Source: UBA1765 sp045615885
Lineage (GTDB): Bacteria > Fibrobacterota > Fibrobacteria > Fibrobacterales > Fibrobacteraceae
Length of the DNA stretch: 42,472 nucleotides
Direction: 5' to 3'
Assembly: GCA_045615885.1 (NCBI GenBank)
Contig: JAZLFR010000029.1
Location: 1-42,472 of the forward strand
In this document: positions 14,262 to 22,074 of the stretch, piece by piece
Position numbering within the stretch: position 1 is the first letter of the stretch
Layout of the letters: each line of letters begins with the position of its first letter
Translations under genes and position numbers: made by a program
Notes under the pieces: model-generated
What the model saw: the letters and a program-made list of their open reading frames with translations, nothing else
What the model was told of the DNA's origin: nothing
Database searches by the model: none

Positions 14262-15116
14262 GTGGCTATCAACGGAAAAACAGAACTTTTGGCAGTGTTC
14301 GGCCACCCGGTCGCCCACAGCAAATCGCCGGCAATGCACAATGCGTTGCTGCAATCTTTAGGCATTAACGCCGTTTACGCTCCCCTCGCCCCAGAACCAG
14401 AAAATTTCGCAGACGCCATTGCGGGTTTTAGGGCAATGCATTTTCGCGGTGCAAACTTTACCATTCCATTCAAAGAAAAGCTTTGCGAACTTGCCGACGA
14501 ACTTTCGCCGATTTCAAAATTCACGGGGAGTGCAAACACGCTGTACTGGAACGGTGGCAAACTTTGTGCAACCACGACCGACCCGTACGGTGCCCTCAAG
14601 AACATGGAAGAAGCTGGTGTAACGCCAGACGGCAAAACAATCGCCCTGCTCGGCAACGGTGGCGCGGCAGCTGCAATTTCGTTCGCGCTCCTTGAGCGCG
14701 GGGCTAAGCTCACGATAGTTTGCCGCAACCTGAGCAAGGGAGAAGCACTCGCCCAAAGGCTCGCCCAGGCATTCCCGCAGAATGCTCCGCAAGTCGTAAC
14801 GTTTGCAGACTTCGACACCACCGCTCCGGAAATCATATTGAACACAACTCCAGTCGGCATGCTCCCGAATGTAGAAGATTCGCCACTTGCAAACGCCAAG
14901 TTCCGCGAAGGGCAATTCGTTTACGACATCGTGTACACGCCGGCAGAAACGCGCCTGCTCCGCGAAGCCAAGCAACAAGGTTGCAAAGTTTTAAACGGCG
15001 AAGGCATGCTCGTTCACCAGGGGGCCGCAAGCTTTAGGCTTTGGTTCCCGCAAGAAACAGAAAACCTGAACGACGAGGCATTAGTCAACGTAATGCGCGC
15101 CGCTCTCAAAAACTAA
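14262..15116 (+). CDS. aroE: Shikimate dehydrogenase
   Basis: The 284-residue enzyme reduces 3-dehydroshikimate to shikimate with NADPH. Substrate-binding motifs are GHPVAHSKSPAMHN (about residues 14-27) and GANFTIPFKEKL (about 64-75, with the catalytic lysine). The Rossmann loop is LLGNGGAAAAISFAL (about 127-141), and NTTPVGMLP (about 190-198) follows as in the family. The start is a GTG preceded by GGAGG six bases upstream. It heads a run of closely spaced plus-strand genes (25 bases to aroKB). The length is typical. Confidence 0.94.
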   Translation: MAINGKTELLAVFGHPVAHSKSPAMHNALLQSLGINAVYAPLAPEPENFADAIAGFRAMHFRGANFTIPFKEKLCELADELSPISKFTGSANTLYWNGGKLCATTTDPYGALKNMEEAGVTPDGKTIALLGNGGAAAAISFALLERGAKLTIVCRNLSKGEALAQRLAQAFPQNAPQVVTFADFDTTAPEIILNTTPVGMLPNVEDSPLANAKFREGQFVYDIVYTPAETRLLREAKQQGCKVLNGEGMLVHQGAASFRLWFPQETENLNDEALVNVMRAALKN

Positions 15117-15141
15117 CCCCAGATTTTAAAACAGAATTCTT

Positions 15142-16767
15142 ATGAACAAGCATATCTTCTTTACCGGTTTTATGGCAAGCGGCAAGAGCCGCGTAGGTCG
15201 CGCTCTCGCAGAACGCATGAACCGCCCGTTCATCGACACCGACGCCCTCATCGCAGAACGCGCTGGCAAAACAATTTCTGAAATTTTTGAACAAGACGGC
15301 GAAGCCGCGTTCCGCAAAATGGAACGCGAGACTATCGAAGAGCTTGCCGCAGAAACAGAACCGAAGGTGATTTCCCTCGGTGGCGGCGCACTCTCCCAGG
15401 ATTTCGTCGTCACAGCCATTCGCAAGGCAGGCATTCTCATTCGCCTGTGGGCTACTCCGGAAGTTCTTTCCGAACGCATCGGTCGCAAGAACACCCGCCC
15501 GCTCATGGCAGGCCTAAACGACGAAGAACGCCTTGCAAAGGTCAAAGCCATGCTCGCCGAACGCGAACGCTGGTACGCAAAGGCGGACTTTAGCGTAGAA
15601 AGTTCCAACGAATTTTCAGAACAGCATGTTGCCGACAAAATTTTGCAGACGCTCCGCTTCTACGAATCCTACGCAATTTCCGTAGAAACTTCAGGCGGCG
15701 ACCGCTATCCGATTTTCATTGGCAAGGGAATACTCCCGCACATCGGCTGCCTTCTCGAAGGCCTCAAGCTTTCGCAGTCGCACAAGTTCCTCGTTTGCAC
15801 AGATACAACTGTCGCCAAGGCGCAAAGCCGCACGCTTGAACGCATCAAGGGCCAGGCAGGCAACTGCCCCGTGTTCAAGTTCCGCGCCGGCGAAACCAAC
15901 AAGACGCTTTCCAGTTTGAACCAGCTTTACACATTCATGCTCCACCGCGAATACGGTCGCAAGTCCTGCCTTCTGCAGTTCTCTGGCGGTGTCGTTGGCG
16001 ACATGGCAGGCTTTGGCGCAGCCACCTACCAGCGCGGTGTTCCGTTCATACAGCTCCCGACAACGCTCCTCAGCATGGTCGACAGCTCCGTTGGCGGCAA
16101 GGTTGCCGTGAACCACCCGGCCGGCAAAAACATGATTGGCGCATTCTACCAGCCACGCGCAGTCGTTTGCGACCTGAACGCACTTTCTACGCTTGCCGAA
16201 AACGAAATCAAGGCAGGCATTGCAGAAATCGTCAAGTACGGCGTAATCTATGACGAAGCATTCTTCAAGTACATGGAAGAAAACATTGCTGGCATCAACG
16301 CAAAGAACGAAGATGTTTTGAAAGCACTCATTTTACGCAGCTGCAGCATCAAGGCAGAAGTCGTTGGCATTGACGAAAAGGAAAACGGTCTTCGCGCCAT
16401 TTTGAACTACGGCCACACATTCGGCCACGCCATCGAAAAGCTTACCGACTACAACATGTATTCCCACGGCATTGCAGTGAGCCTCGGCATGCGCGTAGCT
16501 GCACGCGCCGCTGTGCTCCTCGGCATGATGACGAAGGAAGACGAAGACCGCCAGAACAGGTTGCTCGATGCGCTCGGTCTCCCGAAAAAGGCAGGCTTTG
16601 ACCTCGATGTAAAAGCTGCATGGCAAGCCATGGGCATCGACAAGAAGGCAGAAAAGAATAGCCGCGTATACATTTTGCCCACATGCATCGGCCATGTCGA
16701 AAAAGTCAAGAACATTCCAGAAGAAACTGTTAACGAAGCCTGGAAATCCATTATGGAGGGCGTATGA
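15142..16767 (+). CDS. aroKB: Fused shikimate kinase / 3-dehydroquinate synthase
   Basis: One 541-residue frame joins two shikimate-pathway enzymes. Residues ~1-170 are shikimate kinase, with a Walker A motif GFMASGKS (9-16), the substrate segment DTDALIAERAGKTISEIF and the SLGGGAL loop. Residues ~175-541 are NAD-dependent 3-dehydroquinate synthase, with SGGVVGDMAGFGAATYQRG (about 279-297), PTTLLSMVDSSVGGK (about 303-317), AEIVKYG and the metal-binding GHTFGHAIEKL (about 424-434). The stretch between them (ESYAISVETSGGDRYPI) is continuous with no stop or shift, so the fusion is real. AroKB fusions are known in Thermotoga and some other lineages. Together with aroE this covers three steps of chorismate synthesis. 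The ribosome site is weak. Confidence 0.95.
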   Translation: MNKHIFFTGFMASGKSRVGRALAERMNRPFIDTDALIAERAGKTISEIFEQDGEAAFRKMERETIEELAAETEPKVISLGGGALSQDFVVTAIRKAGILIRLWATPEVLSERIGRKNTRPLMAGLNDEERLAKVKAMLAERERWYAKADFSVESSNEFSEQHVADKILQTLRFYESYAISVETSGGDRYPIFIGKGILPHIGCLLEGLKLSQSHKFLVCTDTTVAKAQSRTLERIKGQAGNCPVFKFRAGETNKTLSSLNQLYTFMLHREYGRKSCLLQFSGGVVGDMAGFGAATYQRGVPFIQLPTTLLSMVDSSVGGKVAVNHPAGKNMIGAFYQPRAVVCDLNALSTLAENEIKAGIAEIVKYGVIYDEAFFKYMEENIAGINAKNEDVLKALILRSCSIKAEVVGIDEKENGLRAILNYGHTFGHAIEKLTDYNMYSHGIAVSLGMRVAARAAVLLGMMTKEDEDRQNRLLDALGLPKKAGFDLDVKAAWQAMGIDKKAEKNSRVYILPTCIGHVEKVKNIPEETVNEAWKSIMEGV

Positions 16768-17738
16768 AAGTTCTAGTCACGGGTGGCACCGGGGCTCTCG
16801 GATACCATATCCTTTCGATGCTCTACCGCGAAGGCGTAGAGCTCCACAGCTTTAGCGATGAACAACCGCAACCCTGGCAAAAAGTGCAGGGAGTTACATA
16901 CCACACGGGCAACCTTCTCGATTACCAGGACATGCTCTCGATAGTCAAGGAAACCGCCCCGCAGTATGTTTACCACCTCGCCAGCCAGTCTTCCGTAGGA
17001 CTTTCTTACAAAAAGCCATTCGAAACGCTCAACACGAACCTGCTCGGCACCCAGAACCTGCTCGAAGTCATTCGCCAGATTGTGCCCAGTGCCAAAATTC
17101 TGCTTTTGAGTTCCAGCGAGGTTTATGGCCGCACCAATGAACAGTTGACCCGTTTGCACAAAGAAACGGACATGCCTAACCCGCTCACCCCGTACGCAAC
17201 CTCCAAGGCCTGCATGGAACTCCTGGGCAACCAGTACCGTAACGCATACGGCCAGCACATCGTCTTTGTACGCCCGTTCCACTTTACGGGCCCGCACCAC
17301 AGCCGCCGCTTTGCCATTCCGTCGATCACGAACCAGCTCGTGCGCATCAAAAAGTACGGAGCGGAACCTGTGATCGTATCTGGCTCGCTAGACATTAGCC
17401 GCGATGTCGTAGACGTGCGCGATGTTGCCCGCGGCATGATCCAGGTGCTCAATTCCAGCGAATCGGGTGAAGTTTACAACATTTGCAGCGGCAAATCGTA
17501 CACTTTCCGTGAACTCGTGGACCTGCTTGTAGAAATTGCTGACGTGAGCGTCGATTTCGTGTTCGACCCGAGCCGCGAACGCACGAACGAGATTCCTCTG
17601 CTCATAGGCAACCCGGAAAAAATCCTAGACCTGGGGTGGAAGCCCATGATTAGCGTGGAAGACAGTCTAAGCGACCTTTTCAAGGAAATGGTCATTAGAA
17701 ATAAGATGGAACGAGACATGCAGAAGGGTAAATTATAG
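16764..17738 (+). CDS. NAD-dependent epimerase/dehydratase, GDP-6-deoxy-4-ketomannose reductase-like
   Basis: The 324-residue extended SDR has an N-terminal nucleotide motif VTGGTGALGYHI (about residues 4-15), the catalytic serine region LLSSSEVYG, YATSK for the Tyr/Lys pair (about 143-147) and RPFHFTGPHHSRRF (about 169-182), a segment typical of GDP-4-keto-6-deoxy-D-mannose reductase (Rmd) and related GDP-sugar enzymes. It probably makes a deoxysugar nucleotide for surface polysaccharide. The start overlaps the aroKB stop by 4 bases (ATGA), indicating translational coupling, though the two pathways are unrelated. The substrate cannot be fixed from sequence. Confidence 0.82.
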   Translation: MKVLVTGGTGALGYHILSMLYREGVELHSFSDEQPQPWQKVQGVTYHTGNLLDYQDMLSIVKETAPQYVYHLASQSSVGLSYKKPFETLNTNLLGTQNLLEVIRQIVPSAKILLLSSSEVYGRTNEQLTRLHKETDMPNPLTPYATSKACMELLGNQYRNAYGQHIVFVRPFHFTGPHHSRRFAIPSITNQLVRIKKYGAEPVIVSGSLDISRDVVDVRDVARGMIQVLNSSESGEVYNICSGKSYTFRELVDLLVEIADVSVDFVFDPSRERTNEIPLLIGNPEKILDLGWKPMISVEDSLSDLFKEMVIRNKMERDMQKGKL

Positions 17739-17768
17739 GGTTTTACCTAAAAATTGGGCTCGTTCCCC

Positions 17769-17797
17769 TTGACAAAACCCATAAAAATTGCTCTATT
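17769..17797 (+). promoter_or_regulatory. Strong sigma-70-like promoter of the small ribosomal-type gene
   Basis: A consensus TTGACA (17769-17774) is followed after 17 bases by TCTATT (17792-17797). The leader to the ATG at 17842 would be about 38 bases. The near-consensus -35 fits a highly expressed gene. Confidence 0.6.
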
Positions 17798-17841
17798 TGC
17801 CTCGTCTAATTTGACATTCAACCTTTAACGGAGATCCAAAC

Positions 17842-17937
17842 ATGCCTTGCGGAAAGAAAAGAAAGCGCAGGAAGATTGCGACTCACAAGCGCAAGAAGCG
17901 CCGTCGTCGTGACCGCCATAAAAAGAAACTTCGCTAA
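17842..17937 (+). CDS. 31-residue basic AURKAIP1/COX24 (mS38-like) family peptide
   Basis: The product is MPCGKKRKRRKIATHKRKK followed by a further Arg/Lys-rich tail; more than half its residues are Arg or Lys. It matches the short bacterial AURKAIP1/COX24-domain proteins (PSGKKRKRHKIATHKRKKR-type), relatives of mitochondrial ribosomal protein mS38, which binds the small subunit near the decoding helix. CGGAG lies 8 bases upstream. A consensus promoter precedes it and a strong terminator follows, so it is a free-standing, probably abundant transcript. It is easily missed because of its size. A ribosomal role is inferred from the family. Confidence 0.85.
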   Translation: MPCGKKRKRRKIATHKRKKRRRRDRHKKKLR

Positions 17938-17965
17938 TCCGTTAGCATCCTTTTGTGGTCCTGAT

Positions 17966-18000
17966 AAAAGAGAGTACTTTAAAAGTGCTCTCTTTTATTT
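17966..18000 (+). terminator. Intrinsic terminator of the small ribosomal-type gene
   Basis: AAAAGAGAGTACT pairs with AGTGCTCTCTTTT (13 pairs including one G-U) around a 5-base loop, followed by ATTTTTAT. It ends 29 bases beyond the stop codon. Confidence 0.85.
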
Positions 18001-18044
18001 TTATACAGAAGCCCACTTTATAAAAAAGCTACATTTTGAGTAGT

Positions 18045-20213
18045 ATGCAAATAGAAGGGTCCGTAAAAAACATCACCTTTAGAAATCCGCAGAATGGCTA
18101 CTCTGTGCTGAAAGTTCTGTTGCAGGGCAAAAAGACCCCTGTAACGCTTACAGGCATCACTCCAGACATTTCGGTAGGAGAGCGAGTCGTCGCAAACGGC
18201 GAATGGACCGAACACCCTAAATACGGCAAGCAGTTCCAGATGATTTCTTGCGAGGTGCTGGAACCGGATTCGAACGAGGCCCTCGTGCGTTACCTTTCTG
18301 GAGCCCAGTTCCCCGGCGTGGGCGCAAAAACGGCAGAGCTTTTGGTAAAGAAATTCGGCAGCGACCTGCTGCGCGTCATTGAGCAAGAGCCGCACAAATT
18401 GGAAGGTGCCGTCAAGGGCTTTACCGGTGCCAAAGTCACAAAGTTTTTAGGCGCATGGAATATTGCCCGCGACTCCCGCAACACGCTCCTGTTTTTGTAC
18501 GAAAACGAGATTGTAGGTTCCACAGCAAAAAAGCTTATCGCAGTTTTCGGCAAGGCAACCGACACAGTAATCAAGGAGAACCCCTACCTGCTTTGCGACC
18601 CCCGTTTTGAGGTGCCGTTCCCAAAGGCAGACGGCATAGCGCGCAGACTAGGGTTTCGTGCAGATTCCAAGGAGCGCATTCAGGCGGCACTCGTTTACGC
18701 ACTGGTCGAAGGGACTCTTTCTGGCCATGTGTTCTTGCCACAGGACCTGCTGTTCGACCGCACCTTTAGACTGCTAGGCTTTTTGCCAAACGACGAAGAC
18801 ATTTTCTACAGCGTGCAGGTAGCCCTCAATGAACTGCTCGCCGACGAAAGGCTCATCGAGCAGGACGGCATTTGGCTCCCGAAACTTTTGAAGGCAGAAG
18901 AAAACATTGCAAAGTTCGTGCACGAGCGCGCAAAGCGCGAAAAGACCAAACTGCACAAGCATGCGCTGGAAGAGCTGGAACGCTTCGAGCAAAAGCAGGG
19001 TTTTTCGTTTGACGAATCCCAGCGACAAGGCATTCTGTTCGCTATGCAGAACAAGTTCACCGTGCTTACCGGCGGGCCCGGCACCGGCAAAACCACAATG
19101 CTCCGTGGCATTCTGCATTTGGCCGCTCTGCAAAAAGAAAAGACCTTGCTCGCAGCGCCTACCGGCCGTGCAGCCAAGCGCATGAAGGAAGTCTGCAAAC
19201 GCGAAGCTCAAACGATCCACCGGTTGCTTTCAGTCGATCCAGTTAGCGGAGCGTTCACAAAGAACAACGACAACCCGATTTCAGCTTCGTTGCTTGTGAT
19301 CGACGAATTCAGCATGGTCGATACGGAACTTTGCGCAGCTCTTTTCGAGGCTGTGCCGTGGGGTTGCCGTGTACTGCTCGTGGGCGACGCAGACCAGCTG
19401 CCAAGCGTTGGCCCGGGCAATGTGCTTCGCGAGCTTCTTGAAGCAGAAAGCGTTCCTAAAATCAAGCTGGAGCGCATCTTTAGGCAAGTTGGCGAAAACG
19501 ACATCGCGTTGAAGGCAGATTCAATCAACCATGGTTATTTGCCGGCTCCAATCGAAGGCCGCAACTTTCATTTTGTTCCGTACGACAACGACACCCAGGG
19601 CGAGGCATTTTTATTCGACGTCCTTTCGCGCATAGTGCCAGGATCCATGAAACTTGACCTCAACCAGGATCTGCAGATTTTGGTGCCAATGCGAAAAGGC
19701 CCTTTCGGCACTATCGAACTGAACAAGAAGCTGCAAAAGTTCCTGAACCCAGATGCCCCCGGCATCACGCTTGCAGGCAATGAATGGAAGGTCGGCGACC
19801 GTGTAATGCAACTGCAGAATGACTACGAAAAGAATGTATTTAACGGAGATATCGGCTACATCACATCCATCGCAAAAGATTCAAAATCCTTCGATGCCGA
19901 TTTCGACGGTCGCATATTGAAATTTTCTAGCGAAGACATTGGCGACATCTGCCTTGCATACGCCAGCACAATTCACAAGGCGCAGGGGTCGGAATACCCG
20001 GCAGTCGTAATGGTGCTCGACACATCGCACTCGCGCATGTTGCGCCGCAACTTGCTCTACACCGCCGTCACGCGCGCCAAAGGCCATGTATGGATCTTGG
20101 CAGCTCCCGGCGCGCTCGATGCCGCAGTCCGCAATTATCAGGACGTAAGGCGATTTACAAAGTTAAGGCAGCGCATTGAAGGATTAAAGAATCCAACGGA
20201 AAATAATTCCTAA
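18045..20213 (+). CDS. recD2: RecD2-type ATP-dependent DNA helicase
   Basis: The 722-residue SF1 5'-3' helicase matches RecD2 (free-standing RecD-like protein of bacteria without partner RecBC subunits). An N-terminal OB-like region (IEGSVKNITFRNPQNGYSV) comes first, then a helix-hairpin-helix with FPGVGAKTAELL (about residues 91-102). The Walker A motif is GGPGTGKTT (about 342-350), Walker B is VIDEFSMVD (about 417-425), and motif III is LVGDADQLPSVGPG. Near the C-terminus AYASTIHKAQGSEYPAVV and LLYTAVTRAK (motifs V/VI) complete the core. The likely start is the ATG at 18045; an in-frame TTG three codons upstream is less likely. No strong ribosome site. The role is inferred to be replication-fork or recombination repair. 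Confidence 0.92.
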   Translation: MQIEGSVKNITFRNPQNGYSVLKVLLQGKKTPVTLTGITPDISVGERVVANGEWTEHPKYGKQFQMISCEVLEPDSNEALVRYLSGAQFPGVGAKTAELLVKKFGSDLLRVIEQEPHKLEGAVKGFTGAKVTKFLGAWNIARDSRNTLLFLYENEIVGSTAKKLIAVFGKATDTVIKENPYLLCDPRFEVPFPKADGIARRLGFRADSKERIQAALVYALVEGTLSGHVFLPQDLLFDRTFRLLGFLPNDEDIFYSVQVALNELLADERLIEQDGIWLPKLLKAEENIAKFVHERAKREKTKLHKHALEELERFEQKQGFSFDESQRQGILFAMQNKFTVLTGGPGTGKTTMLRGILHLAALQKEKTLLAAPTGRAAKRMKEVCKREAQTIHRLLSVDPVSGAFTKNNDNPISASLLVIDEFSMVDTELCAALFEAVPWGCRVLLVGDADQLPSVGPGNVLRELLEAESVPKIKLERIFRQVGENDIALKADSINHGYLPAPIEGRNFHFVPYDNDTQGEAFLFDVLSRIVPGSMKLDLNQDLQILVPMRKGPFGTIELNKKLQKFLNPDAPGITLAGNEWKVGDRVMQLQNDYEKNVFNGDIGYITSIAKDSKSFDADFDGRILKFSSEDIGDICLAYASTIHKAQGSEYPAVVMVLDTSHSRMLRRNLLYTAVTRAKGHVWILAAPGALDAAVRNYQDVRRFTKLRQRIEGLKNPTENNS

Positions 20214-20279
20214 AAAAAACATTACAACGAAATTTCTGCCATACTTTTTTGTATTTTAAGGGTGTTTTAGGAGTTTTTT

Positions 20280-20819
20280 ATGAAATTCGCGATTAAAGTC
20301 ATATTTGCATTGTTGGTTTGCGCCGGTTTTAGCATGGCCCAGGGAGGCGAAAAAGAAGATTTCGCACTGTTCCAGGATTCCTTGACCCATGAAGCCGTCA
20401 AAATGGATTTTTCAAAGAGCCTTTCCGGCGTTAGCGACCCGGGCCTCGTTTTCAGCCACTTTGCAGGCAAGCCGCTCCTGATATATTACTTTAGTCCAAA
20501 ATGCCCGCACTGCCGCAACCATTTTCCAAGCTACCAGGAATTGACAAAGGAATTTGACGGCAAGGGCGTAAACGGCATTGGCATCGCCATTGGCGGCAAC
20601 ATCAAGAAGAACGACATCAGAATGTTCATAGACCAGTTTGCCGTGACGATTCCCGTATTCCAAGATACAGAAATGCAGTTCGGCCCGGTATATGGCACCG
20701 GCTATGTTCCCGTGCTCTTTTTGGTTTTGCCAGACGGCACATTCTACCGCTACGAATCCTTCAAGGACCCGACATTTGCCCACATTCGCAAGACACTTGC
20801 AAAATACGCAAAGCAATAG
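20280..20819 (+). CDS. Exported TlpA/thioredoxin-like protein
   Basis: The 179-residue protein begins with a signal peptide (KFAIKVIFALLVCAGFSMA, cleavage expected after SMA). The mature part is a thioredoxin fold with the redox motif SPKCPHCRNHFPSY (about residues 72-85; active pair C-P-H-C) and a cis-proline region in GYVPVLFLVLPDG (about 140-152). CPHC and export suggest a periplasmic thiol-disulfide oxidoreductase of the TlpA/ResA group. TTTTAGGAG precedes the ATG. It lies 82 bases before cytoplasmic thioredoxin, though direct cooperation across the membrane is not implied. Confidence 0.85.
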   Translation: MKFAIKVIFALLVCAGFSMAQGGEKEDFALFQDSLTHEAVKMDFSKSLSGVSDPGLVFSHFAGKPLLIYYFSPKCPHCRNHFPSYQELTKEFDGKGVNGIGIAIGGNIKKNDIRMFIDQFAVTIPVFQDTEMQFGPVYGTGYVPVLFLVLPDGTFYRYESFKDPTFAHIRKTLAKYAKQ

Positions 20820-20901
20820 CACAAGATTTTTCTAAAAACAAGATGCCATGGTTTGTGCAAGGTTGCTAAATCTACCTTGACATGAACAAAAAGGAGTTTT
20901 T

Positions 20902-21219
20902 ATGCCAGCAATTCACCTTTCCAACGAAAAATTTGACGAAGTCATCAATTCCGGCGCACCGGTGCTCGTTGACTTCTGGGCAACCTGGTGCCGCCCGTGC
21001 ATGATGATGGGCCCGGTCGTTGACGAAATCGCAGACGAATACAGCGGCAAGGCCATCGTAGCAAAGGTTGACGTAGACAGCGCTCAAGAAATTGCAGCAA
21101 AGCTTGGCGTAATGAACATCCCGAATTTCAAGGTGTTCAAGAACGGCGAAGAACTTGCAAACGTAATCGGCGCCGTGCCAAAGAAGATGCTCACGGACGC
21201 TCTCGACAAAGCTCTTTAA
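20902..21219 (+). CDS. trxA: Thioredoxin
   Basis: The 105-residue protein is a standard cytoplasmic thioredoxin. VDFWATWCRPCMMMGPVVDE (about residues 22-41) holds the active site as WCRPC rather than the more common WCGPC, and the cis-proline is in MNIPNFKVFKNG (about 70-81). It reduces protein disulfides with electrons from thioredoxin reductase. AAAGGAG lies 8 bases before the ATG, and a perfect terminator hairpin follows 17 bases after the stop. Confidence 0.95.
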   Translation: MPAIHLSNEKFDEVINSGAPVLVDFWATWCRPCMMMGPVVDEIADEYSGKAIVAKVDVDSAQEIAAKLGVMNIPNFKVFKNGEELANVIGAVPKKMLTDALDKAL

Positions 21220-21236
21220 GCATTGCCTATTTTACA

Positions 21237-21271
21237 AAACTGCCTCGGGTTCCCCGAGGCAGTTTGTTTTT
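21237..21271 (+). terminator. Intrinsic terminator of trxA
   Basis: A perfect 13-base-pair stem (AAACTGCCTCGGG / CCCGAGGCAGTTT) with a 3-base loop is followed by GTTTTTT. On the opposite strand it is followed by TTTTG, so it may also stop the convergent transcript ending at 21271. Confidence 0.92.
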
Positions 21272-22056
21272 TACGGATTTTCCAGGGCTTGCAAGCTAGC
21301 CTGTTTTTCGGCTTCGGCTTTTTGCAAATCCTGCAGGAAGCCTGCAAAAGCGGCCCCCAGGTACGGGCCAACAAAAAGCCAAGCAATGCCGAATGTAACC
21401 TGGGCCAAAATAAACCAGCCCGTAAAGCGGAATGAAAGGCACCAGAACTTCCAATTGTATTTGGAAACGAGCTTGTATGTTCGCCCAATCAAAGCGATGC
21501 AGGAAGAATCTTCGTCAACGGAAGCCTCATAGGCTAAAAGCGTGACGGTCGGCAAAAGTTTGTACATAATCACGCAGGATATCAAACAACAAATCATGAA
21601 GAAAGCAAAGAAAACTCCAAAATGCTTTGCTTCACACAAAGCAAACCCAAACATGGGAATCGCCATGATGGCCCAAAGAACGGCAGACCCGGCAAAAACA
21701 ATCACGCCAACGCAAAGGTTGCGAGCCAGTTTTTTAAAACCCGCAAAAAGCAAATTCAACTGAAAATTTTTACCCTGAAAAATATCATAAAAAATGCGGC
21801 AGCAGCCAATGCCAAGAATCCACGAGACAATGTAATAGCCGGCAAAGAACGCAAGCAGTTCCGCCAAATCAGAAACAAGAAATTCCGGACTTTGTGGACT
21901 CGTGTCACTATCCAGCCCCATTGCCAAAAACATGCTTTCTGCAAAACTGAAAACAATGCTTGCCACGGCAAGCACGCCAAATAAAATAGCACACTTGGCA
22001 CGCTTGCCATCAAGGCTATCGTAAGCCTTGTCCATGATTTCTTTATTAGTCAGCAT
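21271..22056 (-). CDS. DUF975-like integral membrane protein
   Basis: The 261-residue hydrophobic protein has about five or six predicted membrane segments: near residues 20-45, 68-92, 112-135, 145-168 and 210-235. The pattern, with an early LDGKRAKCAILFGVL segment, resembles the DUF975 (PF06161) family of unknown function. Late family-like features are RTYKLVSKYNWKFWCLSFRF and LFVGPYLGAAFAGF. The cytoplasmic C-terminus is short and Glu/Lys-rich. It starts 18 bases after the polA stop with an AGGGA ribosome site, so it is probably co-transcribed with polA. I do not assign a function. Confidence 0.7.
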   Translation of the reverse strand: MLTNKEIMDKAYDSLDGKRAKCAILFGVLAVASIVFSFAESMFLAMGLDSDTSPQSPEFLVSDLAELLAFFAGYYIVSWILGIGCCRIFYDIFQGKNFQLNLLFAGFKKLARNLCVGVIVFAGSAVLWAIMAIPMFGFALCEAKHFGVFFAFFMICCLISCVIMYKLLPTVTLLAYEASVDEDSSCIALIGRTYKLVSKYNWKFWCLSFRFTGWFILAQVTFGIAWLFVGPYLGAAFAGFLQDLQKAEAEKQASLQALENP

Positions 22057-22074
22057 AAATTCCCTACGCGCTTT

